59,038 nucleotides of DNA, taken from positions 1 through 59,038 of the forward strand of contig NZ_JQKB01000034.1 in the NCBI RefSeq assembly GCF_000745835.1. Reading direction: 5' to 3'. The notes under the pieces are model-generated. The model had not been told where the DNA came from. It saw only the letters and a list, made by a program, of their open reading frames with translations, and made no database searches. The position numbers and the translations under genes are program-made. Source of the stretch: Belnapia moabensis DSM 16746 (GTDB lineage: Bacteria > Pseudomonadota > Alphaproteobacteria > Acetobacterales > Acetobacteraceae). Each line of letters begins with the position of its first letter. Positions within the stretch are counted from its first letter, which is position 1. Positions 15,234 through 22,782 of the stretch are shown here, piece by piece.

Positions 15234-16222
15234 GCGGCGTCCTCGGTCGGGGTGTAGAGCCCGGCGGCAATGGCGGCGCGGGTCGCCAGCGCCACCATCA
15301 GGGCAAGCGTCGGCACGGCGAGGCCGGCCTCGCGGGCGATCCGCAGCGGGGCCTGGAGCATCGCCTCCACCTCCATCATCCGCCCGGCCTCAAGGTCCTG
15401 CAGGATAGAGGGCTTGTGGCGCAGCGTCGCCGCGCGGGCGACGCGGGCAGCGGGCGCATCGCCGGGGATCGGCCACCCCTCGGCGGCGGCGATGGCGGTG
15501 ACTTCCTCCGACATTCGGATGGCCGTCTCGCGTGCCTCGGCGCTCTGCAGTGTGTCCTGCATGCAGGAGCGCGTCAGGATGCAGAGCGGGCCGCTGACGA
15601 GATTGCCGAGCAGCTTCTGCCAGACCGCCTGCCGGATGTCGGGCACCACCGGCGAGGGCAGGCCGCCGGCGGCGATGGCGGCGGAGAGCGCCTGGGCGCG
15701 GGGGGAGATGCGGCCATCCACCTCGCCGAGGATGACGCGGCCGTCGCTGGTCTCGACCTCGACGACGCCGGGCTCGGTGACCTCGCAGGCGGAGTAGACC
15801 ACGCCGCCGATGGTGCGCGGGATGCCGATCGCATGGCGCAGCGCACCGCCCGGGTCAAGCGCCGGCAGCTTCTGGCCGTCGCGCGCCGTCGCATCGTTGT
15901 ACCACCAGGGGATGCCGTTCATGACGAAGGCGACCGGCGTCTCGGGCCCGAGCAGCGGGGCGATGGCGGCGGCGACGCTCGGCAGGGCGGGCGCCTTGGT
16001 GGTGACGATCACCGCATCCTGAGGGCCGAGCGCGGACGGGTCGGCGCTGGCGCGGGGGCGGCAATGGATGGTGCCGTCCGGGGCGTGGACGGTGAGGCCG
16101 CGTGCCTCGATGGCGGCGAGGTTGGCGCCGCGGGCGACGACCGAGACATCGGCGCCACCCTTGGCCAGCCGGGCGGCGACATGGCCGCCGATGGCGCCGG
16201 CGCCGAATATGCAGACCTTCAC
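15230..16222 (-). CDS. 2-dehydropantoate 2-reductase-like protein, copy 2
   Basis: A 330-residue paralogue of the neighbouring gene. It starts at a GTG (VKVCIFGAGAIGGHVAARLA) that overlaps the creatininase stop by four bases. The NADPH motif GAGAIGG, the VIVTTKAPA segment and the C-terminal WQKLLGNLVSGPLCILTR and HKPSILQDLEAGRMMEVEA all match the first copy closely, differing mostly at surface positions. A longer upstream reading would run through the creatininase gene in another frame and is rejected. Having two near-complete copies side by side in one operon suggests two consecutive or stereo-specific redox steps, or a heteromeric enzyme. Neither is proven. Confidence 0.8.
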   Translation of the reverse strand: MKVCIFGAGAIGGHVAARLAKGGADVSVVARGANLAAIEARGLTVHAPDGTIHCRPRASADPSALGPQDAVIVTTKAPALPSVAAAIAPLLGPETPVAFVMNGIPWWYNDATARDGQKLPALDPGGALRHAIGIPRTIGGVVYSACEVTEPGVVEVETSDGRVILGEVDGRISPRAQALSAAIAAGGLPSPVVPDIRQAVWQKLLGNLVSGPLCILTRSCMQDTLQSAEARETAIRMSEEVTAIAAAEGWPIPGDAPAARVARAATLRHKPSILQDLEAGRMMEVEAMLQAPLRIAREAGLAVPTLALMVALATRAAIAAGLYTPTEDAA

Positions 16223-16992
16223 GCCACGGCATCCTTGAGCGCGGCGACGGCGGCGATGCCGGCCTCGACCAGGCGGGCGGCGAGGCGGGCGCCGTGCTCG
16301 GAATTGCCGGGGCGGCTGTCGACGCAGGCGACGCCGCCGGGGGCGACCTCCTCCACCTCCGTCGGCACGGCGACCTCGACACCGGCCAGGCGGATCGTGC
16401 CGAAACTGGCGATGGGCTGGCCGAGGATGGTGCCAGCCGGCTCGCGGGCGCGGGCCTGCTCCGGGTGGCAGAGATCGGGGCGGAGATGCAGCGCGACGGA
16501 CCAGACCGGGTCGCCGCCATGGCCGAAGCTCTCCGGCTTGCCGCCGAATTCGGCATGGAGCACACCGGCGATGCGCCAGAGATGCAAGGCGGGGATCACC
16601 ACCCCATGCCGACGGCGAAGCCCGCGCGCCGCGGCATCGACCGGGGCGATGGATCCGGCATGGCCGTTGAGGATGAGGATGCGGCGGCAGCCGGTGCGGA
16701 TCAGGTTGCCGCAAACTTCCTCCACCACCGCTTGGAGCAGGCCGGGGGTGAGGACGATGCCGCCGGGCACCATGCCGAAGTAATCCTCGCCGCCGAAGGG
16801 GATGGCGGGAAGCACGAGGGAGCCGGTGCCAGCCGCGATGCGGTCGGCCAGCGCCTCGGCCAGCAGGTAGTCGCCCATCGGCGCCTGCGGGCCATGGGTT
16901 TCGAGGCTGCCCATGGGCAGGATGGCGCAGGCCCCCTGCCCCAGCCGCTCGGCGACCTCCGGCCAGGCCAACTCGGCGATGCGGTTGGTCAT
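16219..16992 (-). CDS. Creatininase family protein
   Basis: A 257-residue cytoplasmic metal hydrolase. The first metal-binding stretch is ILPMGSLETHGPQAPMGDY (Glu, His, Asp), then FGGEDYFGM, then ILNGHAGS, all in the order seen in creatininase and related cyclic-amide hydrolases such as MftE-like proteins. These enzymes use two Zn or Mn ions to open cyclic amides or cut small amide bonds. No peptide-cofactor genes are nearby, so a catabolic use is more likely. The ATG at 16992 overlaps the upstream amidohydrolase stop by four bases, and the stop overlaps the next GTG by four. It is thus tightly coupled in the operon. Confidence 0.82.
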   Translation of the reverse strand: MTNRIAELAWPEVAERLGQGACAILPMGSLETHGPQAPMGDYLLAEALADRIAAGTGSLVLPAIPFGGEDYFGMVPGGIVLTPGLLQAVVEEVCGNLIRTGCRRILILNGHAGSIAPVDAAARGLRRRHGVVIPALHLWRIAGVLHAEFGGKPESFGHGGDPVWSVALHLRPDLCHPEQARAREPAGTILGQPIASFGTIRLAGVEVAVPTEVEEVAPGGVACVDSRPGNSEHGARLAARLVEAGIAAVAALKDAVA

Positions 16993-18176
16993 GCGAGCAT
17001 GTCGAGCGCGATGCGGGTCAGCGCCTGGGCGCCGAGGCCGATGCAACGCTCGTCGGGCTGGTAGCGGTCATTGTGCAGATGATCGTGCCGGCCGGGCGCG
17101 CCGCTGCCGATGCGAAGCTGGAAGGCGGGGACGCGCTCGGCGAATTCGGCGAAATCCTCGGCGCCCATGCTGGGACGGCCTTCCACCACCACATCGCCGA
17201 ACTGGCGCCGGACCGCGGCGATGGCAGGGTCGAGCACGCTGTCGGCATTGACGAGCGGCGGCACGCCGCGGCGGTAGCTCAACGTGCACTCGACGCGGTG
17301 CATCGCCTCCAGCCCGGCGGCGAGGCGCTTCAGCCCAGCCTCTGCGACATCACGCGCCGCATGGTGCAGCGTGCGCACGGTGCCGCGCAGCTCCACCGTC
17401 TCCGGGATGATGTTGGGCGCGGTGCCGCCATGGATCATGCCGATGGTGACGACGCCGGGCATCAGAGGATCCAACTCGCGGCTGACGACGGTCTGCGCCT
17501 GCGCGATGAAGGCGCCGGCGGCGACGATGGGATCGACGGCCTTGTCGGGGTGCGCCGCATGGCCGGACTTGCCGCGGATGACGAGGTCGAAGCGGTCGGC
17601 GGCGGCGAGGGTCGAGCCTCGGCAATAGCCGAACTGCCCGGCCGGCATGTCCGGATGGTTGTGGAAGCCGAGCGCCATGTCGACGCCCTCGAGCACGCCG
17701 TCCTTCACCATCTCGGCGGCGCCGCCGAGCGATTCCTCGGCCGGCTGGAAGACGAGCACGACGCGGCCGGCGAGTTGCGGGGCGAGGTCCTTCAGCACCT
17801 CCGCGGCACCGAGCAGCGTCGTCGTGTGGATGTCATGGCCGCAGGCATGCATCTTCCCCTCCACCGTGCTGGCGAAGGGCAGGCCGGTCATCTCATGGAT
17901 CGGAAGCGCGTCCATGTCGGCGCGGATGGCGAGCGTCGGGCCGGGGCGGCCACCCTCGATCACGCCGACCACGCCGGTGCGGCCGACGCCCGTGCGGTGC
18001 GCGATGCCCATGCGGGCGAGTTCCGCGGCGACGATGCCGCTGGTGCGCACTTCCTCGAAGGCGAGTTCGGGATGCGCGTGGATGTCGCGGCGGATCTCGA
18101 CGAGCCGCGGCTCCAGCGCCGCGACCGCCTCCCGGATGCGGGTCTCGGGGTCGTTCAGGCGGGGCGAGGCTGCCAT
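16989..18176 (-). CDS. M20 family amidohydrolase (hippurate/IAA-amino acid hydrolase type)
   Basis: A 395-residue metallohydrolase, first gene of the operon. It opens with LVEIRRDIHAHPELAFEE, then AIRADMDALPI and GKMHACGHDIHTTTLLGAA (Cys, His, Asp metal ligands), PAEESLGGA, and a late GAEDFAEF. This order defines the M20D group that splits N-acyl amino acids, such as hippurate or indole-acetyl amino acids, into an acid and an amino acid. There is no signal peptide. It is divergent from the TctC-type receptor gene 170 bases away, which makes joint control of uptake and breakdown likely. The start at 18176 gives normal family length. Confidence 0.85.
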   Translation of the reverse strand: MAASPRLNDPETRIREAVAALEPRLVEIRRDIHAHPELAFEEVRTSGIVAAELARMGIAHRTGVGRTGVVGVIEGGRPGPTLAIRADMDALPIHEMTGLPFASTVEGKMHACGHDIHTTTLLGAAEVLKDLAPQLAGRVVLVFQPAEESLGGAAEMVKDGVLEGVDMALGFHNHPDMPAGQFGYCRGSTLAAADRFDLVIRGKSGHAAHPDKAVDPIVAAGAFIAQAQTVVSRELDPLMPGVVTIGMIHGGTAPNIIPETVELRGTVRTLHHAARDVAEAGLKRLAAGLEAMHRVECTLSYRRGVPPLVNADSVLDPAIAAVRRQFGDVVVEGRPSMGAEDFAEFAERVPAFQLRIGSGAPGRHDHLHNDRYQPDERCIGLGAQALTRIALDMLA

Positions 18177-18345
18177 CGGCGTGGGTTCCTGCTCGGTATC
18201 GGTGCGGCGAGGATCGTGGCAAAGCAGCGATGCCGCAAGCCGTCACCGGCAAGTTTTGCTGCGCTGCAGCACGGGATGCATGGCTTGCCCCCCGTCTACC
18301 CGCCATGCGATAGGCAGCACGCTTCAAGGGAGGAGGACGCCCGGG
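18177..18345. promoter_or_regulatory. Divergent promoter region between amidohydrolase operon and tctCBA
   Basis: The 169 bases between two divergent operons contain a perfect inverted repeat TGCTGC/GCAGCA (18257-18262 and 18266-18271, loop GCT) just after a TTTT tract. A longer GCAAGCC/GGCTTGC pair brackets it (18234-18240 and 18281-18287). These could bind a shared regulator, but no regulator gene lies beside the module. A GGGAGGAGG ribosome site precedes the tctC-like start. Confidence 0.45.
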
Positions 18346-19320
18346 ATGCTGCCGCGCCGAGCCTGGCTCGCCGGCGGTGCCGTTTTCGCGGCGCTGCCCG
18401 CGATTGCGTGCGCCCAGGGCAAGTCCTGGCCCGCACAGCCCATCCGTCTCATCGTGCCTTTCGCCCCGGGCGGCACCACGGATCTCGCCGCGCGGCTGGT
18501 GAGCCAGGGGCTAGGGGACCGGCTCGGCCAGCCGGTGGTCGTTGAGAACCGGCCGGGAGCGGGGGCGACGCTCGGCGCCGCGCAGGTGGCGCAGGCCGCA
18601 CCGGACGGGCTCACCCTGATCGTCTCCAACATCGCCAGCCACGGCATCGCGCCTTCGCTCTATCGCGACCTGCGCTACGATCCCCTGCGCGACTTCACGC
18701 ATATTGCACTGCTGATCGAGACACCCTCGGTCTTCGTCGCCAACCAGCGCTTTCCACCGGGCGATCTCGGCGAGGTGGTGCGGCTCTCGCAGGAGCAGCC
18801 GCGCGGGCTCGACATCGCTTCCTCCGGCTCCGGCTCCTCCAATCACCTTCTCATTGTCCAGTTCGGCCAGATGACGGGCGCGCGGGTGAACCACGTGCCC
18901 TATCGCGGCGCTGGCCCGGCCATGACCGATGGCATCGCCGACGTGGTGCCGATGATGTCGGACAGCCTGCCGAGCGCTGCCGGCCATCTCCAGGCCGGTG
19001 CGGTACGCGGCATGGCGGTGGCGACGGCGGCGCGGCATCCGGCCTTCTCGGCGGTCCCGACCTTTCGCGATCAGGGCGTCGACCTGGTGTCGAGTTCCTG
19101 GTTCGGCATCTCCGGCCCGGCAGGCCTGCCGCCGGCGGTGGCCGAGAGGCTGAACCGGGAGATCAGCACCGTGTTGGCGGAGCCAGGCACGCAACGGCGC
19201 TTCGCCGAGCTTGGCGGTCTCGTCAGGCCGCTTTCGCCTGCCACCTACGCGGAGTTCATCGCCGGGGAGGTGGCGCGATGGGCTCCGATCGTGCAGGCAT
19301 CCGGCGCCAGGGCGGATTAG
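18346..19320 (+). CDS. tctC: Tripartite tricarboxylate transporter receptor (TctC/Bug family)
   Basis: A 324-residue periplasmic solute receptor. The signal peptide is about residues 1-23 (ending AIACAQG). The mature protein shows the Bug signatures: IRLIVPFAPGGTTDLAARL, VVVENRPGAGATLGA and NHVPYRGAGPAM. Bug receptors bind carboxylic acids and feed them to the TctBA membrane pump. Unlike the two other Bug genes in this window, this one is followed by its own tctB and tctA, so a working tripartite system is likely. GGGAGGAGG at 18328-18336 supports the ATG at 18346. The ligand is unknown; the divergent amidase operon hints at an N-acyl or amide-bearing carboxylate. Confidence 0.88.
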   Translation: MLPRRAWLAGGAVFAALPAIACAQGKSWPAQPIRLIVPFAPGGTTDLAARLVSQGLGDRLGQPVVVENRPGAGATLGAAQVAQAAPDGLTLIVSNIASHGIAPSLYRDLRYDPLRDFTHIALLIETPSVFVANQRFPPGDLGEVVRLSQEQPRGLDIASSGSGSSNHLLIVQFGQMTGARVNHVPYRGAGPAMTDGIADVVPMMSDSLPSAAGHLQAGAVRGMAVATAARHPAFSAVPTFRDQGVDLVSSSWFGISGPAGLPPAVAERLNREISTVLAEPGTQRRFAELGGLVRPLSPATYAEFIAGEVARWAPIVQASGARAD

Positions 19321-19450
19321 CAAGCCAAGCCAGGGAATTCGGGGACGCTCCGGCTTGACCGGAGGCGCTCCATAGGGTTGTCGTTGCACGATTAAGATTG
19401 GGGAAATGCCGGGTCGCCCCGGCAAGCTGGGAGCCGGGAAGGGTCGCCGC

Positions 19451-20056
19451 ATGAAAATCAATGCCAAGGATGTCGCTTCAGGGGTGTTGCTCATCCTGAT
19501 CGCTGCCACGGGACTCTGGCTGAACGGCGACCACTCGCTCGGCAGTGCCCGACGCATGGGCCCAGGCTACATGCCCATGCTCGTGTTCTGGGCCCAGATG
19601 GCTCTCGGTACCATCGTGCTCGCGCTGGCCTTCTTCAACGGTCCGGATCCGCTGGAGAAGTGGACCGGGCTCGACGCCTCTATGCTGATCATCTCGGTCA
19701 TCGTCGGCACCGCAGTCGGGCTGGCGGCGCCCTATATCAGCTCCTTCTTCGAAAGCTCGTACGGGTCGCTTGGCATCGGCATGCTCGCCGGGTTCCTGGT
19801 CCTGGCCTACGCGGCCGGCTGGCGGCTGCTGGCCTTCATCTGCGCGGCGATGTGCGCCTTCTGCCTTCTGCTCGAAAAGGGCGGGCTGATGCTGGCGCTG
19901 GCCGTGACCATCGGCATCGCCTGCCTCGCGGAGCCGGAGCACCGCTCGCGGCCGCTCGGCGTGCTCGGCATCACGATCTTCCTGCTGGCGATGTGCTGGT
20001 GGATCTTCATCAAGCAGCTCGACATCCGCGTGGCCGTCTGGCCGCTTCAGTACTGA
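19451..20056 (+). CDS. tctB: Tripartite tricarboxylate transporter small membrane subunit TctB
   Basis: A 201-residue membrane protein. MKINAKDVASGVLLILIAATGLWL starts the first helix, followed by the family RRMGPGYMPMLVFWAQMALG turn. The remaining hydrophobic segments lie at about 75-95, 104-118, 118-138, 140-157 and 165-190. It is somewhat longer than many TctB proteins, having extra helices in the C-terminal half. TctB is the small subunit that pairs with TctA in the inner membrane. It lies 130 bases after tctC and 30 bases before tctA. An earlier in-frame ATG at 19406 is possible, but the one at 19451 fits the family better. Confidence 0.85.
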   Translation: MKINAKDVASGVLLILIAATGLWLNGDHSLGSARRMGPGYMPMLVFWAQMALGTIVLALAFFNGPDPLEKWTGLDASMLIISVIVGTAVGLAAPYISSFFESSYGSLGIGMLAGFLVLAYAAGWRLLAFICAAMCAFCLLLEKGGLMLALAVTIGIACLAEPEHRSRPLGVLGITIFLLAMCWWIFIKQLDIRVAVWPLQY

Positions 20057-20086
20057 TCAGACGCCGGGAAGGGACACGCAACGGTC

Positions 20087-21586
20087 ATGGACATCCTAGG
20101 TAACCTGGCGCACGGCTTCAGCGTCGCGCTCAGCTTCAACAACCTGCTGTTCGCGCTGGTTGGCGCCCTGATCGGCACCGCCATCGGCGTGTTGCCGGGC
20201 ATCGGCCCTGTCGCCACCATCTCGCTGCTGTTGCCGATCACCTTCGGCCAGCCGGCAACCACCGCCATCATCATGCTGGCGGGCATCTATTACGGCGCCC
20301 AGTATGGCGGATCGACCACCGCGATCCTGCTGAACCTGCCTGGCGAAATCAGTTCGGTCGTGACCACCCTCGAGGGCTACAAGATGGCCCGGAACGGCCG
20401 GGCGGGCGCGGCGCTAGCCACCTCGGCGCTGTCCTCCTTCTTTGCCGGCACGGTGGCCACCATCGTGGTCGCCGGCTCGGGGCCGTTGCTGACGTCGGTG
20501 GCGCTGTCCTTCGGGCCGGCGGACTACTTCTCGCTCATGCTGCTCGGCCTCATCATCTCGGCCGTCCTTGCCCAGGGCTCCGTCATCAAGTCGATCGGGA
20601 TGGTGGTGTTCGGCGTGGCCCTTGGGCTGGTCGGCACCGACGTGCAGACCGGCCAGCAACGCTTCACCTTCGGCATCCCCGAACTCTCCGACGGCATCAG
20701 CTTCGTCGCACTGGCGATGGGCATGTTCGGCATCGCCGAGATCATCCTCAACCTCGAGAAGCCCGAGGCCCGCAGCGTCCTCAAGACCGAGGTCGGCAGC
20801 CTCTGGCTCACCCGCGAGGAATTCCGTCGCGCCACGCCCTCGACCCTGCGCGGCACCCTGGTCGGCACCGTGCTCGGCATCCTGCCGGGCGGCGGCGCGG
20901 CCCTGTCCTCCTTCGGCTCCTACATGATGGAGCGCAAGGTTTCGAAGAACCGGCACCTCTTCGGCAGCGGCGCCATCGAGGGCGTGGCCGGGCCCGAGGC
21001 AGCCAACAATGCGGCGGCGCAGACGAGCTTCATCCCGCTGCTGACCTTGGGCATCCCGGCCAATGCGGTCATGGCGCTCATGGTCGGCGCGCTGATCATC
21101 CAGGGCATCCAGCCCGGCCCGCGGATGGTGGAGGCCCAGCCCGACCTGTTTTGGGGCCTCATCGCCTCGATGTGGATCGGCAATGTGATGTTGCTGATCA
21201 TCAACCTCCCTATGATCGGCATGTGGGTCAAGCTGCTCCAGGTTCCCTACAAGTTCCTCTATCCGGCGATCCTGGTGTTCTGCTGCATCGGCGCCTACAG
21301 CGTGAACAACAACGTCTTCGATGTATACTCGACCGTGATCTTTGCCGTGTTCGGCTACATGTGCAACAAGCTGAAGCTGGAGCCGGCGCCGATGCTGATC
21401 GGCTTCGTGCTCGGCCCGATGATGGAAGAGCATCTGCGGCGGGCCATGCTGCTCTCGCGCGGCGACGTCATGGTGTTCATCGAGCGTCCGATCAGCGCAA
21501 GCATGTTGGCCATCGGTGCGATCGCTCTGGCGGCCATGTTGTTGCCGAACCTGCGCAAGGGGAAGGAGGCCGCCCTCAGCGGCTGA
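20087..21586 (+). CDS. tctA: Tripartite tricarboxylate transporter large permease TctA
   Basis: A 499-residue permease with about 11-12 membrane helices, the normal TctA length. The two family re-entrant signatures are present: IGVLPGIGPVATISLLLP near residue 35 and LGILPGGGAALSSFGSY near 265. YYGAQYGGSTTAILLNLPGE and GPEAANNAAAQTSFIPLLTLGIPAN also match. It couples inward movement of receptor-delivered carboxylates to the ion gradient. GGGAAGGGA (20067-20075) lies upstream of the ATG. A strong rho-independent terminator follows 23 bases after the stop, so tctC-tctB-tctA forms one complete transcription unit. Confidence 0.92.
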   Translation: MDILGNLAHGFSVALSFNNLLFALVGALIGTAIGVLPGIGPVATISLLLPITFGQPATTAIIMLAGIYYGAQYGGSTTAILLNLPGEISSVVTTLEGYKMARNGRAGAALATSALSSFFAGTVATIVVAGSGPLLTSVALSFGPADYFSLMLLGLIISAVLAQGSVIKSIGMVVFGVALGLVGTDVQTGQQRFTFGIPELSDGISFVALAMGMFGIAEIILNLEKPEARSVLKTEVGSLWLTREEFRRATPSTLRGTLVGTVLGILPGGGAALSSFGSYMMERKVSKNRHLFGSGAIEGVAGPEAANNAAAQTSFIPLLTLGIPANAVMALMVGALIIQGIQPGPRMVEAQPDLFWGLIASMWIGNVMLLIINLPMIGMWVKLLQVPYKFLYPAILVFCCIGAYSVNNNVFDVYSTVIFAVFGYMCNKLKLEPAPMLIGFVLGPMMEEHLRRAMLLSRGDVMVFIERPISASMLAIGAIALAAMLLPNLRKGKEAALSG

Positions 21587-21609
21587 GCACCCTCCCCGGC
21601 CCTGCCGAA

Positions 21610-21642
21610 GCCGCCCCGGGAGACCGGGGCGGCTTTTCTTTT
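21610..21642 (+). terminator. Rho-independent terminator after tctA
   Basis: A perfect 10-base stem GCCGCCCCGG/CCGGGGCGGC (21610-21619 and 21624-21633) with loop GAGA, followed directly by TTTTCTTTT. It sits 23 bases after the tctA stop on the same strand and is the clearest terminator in the window. Confidence 0.92.
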
Positions 21643-21691
21643 ATGCGCCGGGGACGCAGGCTCCGGCTGGAATGCGGAACAAGGATGAGCG

Positions 21692-22450
21692 ATGGATCTG
21701 CAATTGACCGGGCGTGTTGCCCTCGTCACCGGCGCCTCGGCGGGGCTTGGGCGCTGCATCGCGGCGATGCTGGCGAGGGAAGGCTGTCGGCTTGCTATCC
21801 TGGCCCGGCGGCGGGCGCTGCTGGAACGCCTTGCCGCGGAATTGCCGGCAACGGCAGAGCCGCTCATCCTCATCGAGGACGTGACGGATGCGACAGCGGC
21901 GCCGCGCATCCGAGATGCGGTGCTCGGGCGGTTCGGGCGCTGCGACATCCTGGTCAACAATGCAGGTGGCAGCCGGCCACAGTCGGCGGGTGAACTCGGC
22001 GATGAGGCGGTATGGCAGGAGGCGATGGAGCTGAACTTCCACGCCGCCCGGCGCCTCACCCATGCGCTGGTACCGGCCATGCAGGCGGCCGGCTTCGGAC
22101 GGATCATCAACCTCACCGGGCAGGACGAACCGCATAACGTGAACCCGGCCAACGCACCGAACGGCGCTACGCATATCTGGGCCAAGGCGCTGTCGCGGCA
22201 GGTCGGGCGGGATGGGATCACGGTGAATTCCATTCCGCCCGGGCGCCTTCACTCCGAGCAGATCGACCTGCGGGTGATGCCGACCGAGGAAGCCCGCCGT
22301 GCCTGGGCGGAACGGGAAGTGCCGGCCGGCTATATCGGCCAGCCGGAGGATCTGGCGGTGCTGGCGGTGTTCCTTGCCTCGCCGCTGGCGCGCTACATCA
22401 CCGGGCAGGTCATTCATGTGGATGGCGGCACGCGGCGCTTCAGTCACTAA
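21692..22450 (+). CDS. Short-chain dehydrogenase/reductase family protein with non-canonical active site
   Basis: A 252-residue Rossmann protein of the classical SDR length. The cofactor motif TGASAGLG (13-20) and NNAG (89-92) are intact, and the C-terminus ends in the usual ITGQVIHVDGGTRR. The catalytic YxxxK motif instead reads HIWAK (His161, Lys165), and the serine region reads NLTGQD (Thr142, Gly143) in place of a catalytic Ser. The normal proton-relay tyrosine and serine therefore appear to be missing. It may be a binding or scaffold protein, or use His161. It follows the tctA terminator and precedes an ABM monooxygenase by 17 bases, so it is likely co-transcribed with that gene. Confidence 0.78.
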   Translation: MDLQLTGRVALVTGASAGLGRCIAAMLAREGCRLAILARRRALLERLAAELPATAEPLILIEDVTDATAAPRIRDAVLGRFGRCDILVNNAGGSRPQSAGELGDEAVWQEAMELNFHAARRLTHALVPAMQAAGFGRIINLTGQDEPHNVNPANAPNGATHIWAKALSRQVGRDGITVNSIPPGRLHSEQIDLRVMPTEEARRAWAEREVPAGYIGQPEDLAVLAVFLASPLARYITGQVIHVDGGTRRFSH

Positions 22451-22467
22451 GGAAGGAAACGAGGCCG

Positions 22468-22782
22468 ATGTTCATCGCCATGAACCGCTTCCGCGTCATG
22501 CCCGGCGCCGAGGCGGAGTTCGAAGAATTGTGGCTCTCCCGCGATTCGAAGCTCAACACCGTGCCGGGCTTCGTGGAGTTCCGACTGCTGCGGGGGCCGA
22601 AGAAGGAGGACCACACCCTCTATGCCTCGCACACCATCTGGGCGAGCCGAGAGGCCTTCGAGGACTGGACCAAGTCCGAAGCCTTCCGTATGGCGCACCG
22701 CAATGCGGGCGGGACGCGGCCGCTCTATCTCGGCCATCCGGAATTCGAGGGCTTCGAGCCGATCCAGACCCTGAAGGGCTAG
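22468..22782 (+). CDS. ABM-fold monooxygenase (HmoA/IsdG-like)
   Basis: A 104-residue protein of the antibiotic biosynthesis monooxygenase fold. It begins MFIAMNRFRVMPGAEAEFEELW and continues with PGFVEFRLLRGP, SHTIWASREAFEDWTKSEAFRMAHRNAGG, close to the small haem-degrading HmoA/IsdG-type group. The FxxMAHR-like His at about residue 77 matches the haem-ligand position of that group. Such proteins either cleave haem or act as cofactor-free oxygenases on aromatic rings; the local setting does not decide. It sits 17 bases after the SDR gene and overlaps the end of the convergent HtrA-like gene by four bases. Confidence 0.75.
   Translation: MFIAMNRFRVMPGAEAEFEELWLSRDSKLNTVPGFVEFRLLRGPKKEDHTLYASHTIWASREAFEDWTKSEAFRMAHRNAGGTRPLYLGHPEFEGFEPIQTLKG

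Noticed and set aside
16219-16992. Mycofactocin system protein MftE
   Set aside because: The creatininase fold matches, but no mftA, mftB or mftC gene is nearby.
13409-18176. Pantothenate synthesis operon
   Set aside because: Two PanE-like proteins occur, but panB, panC and panD are absent and the neighbours are hydrolases, so a catabolic role is more likely.
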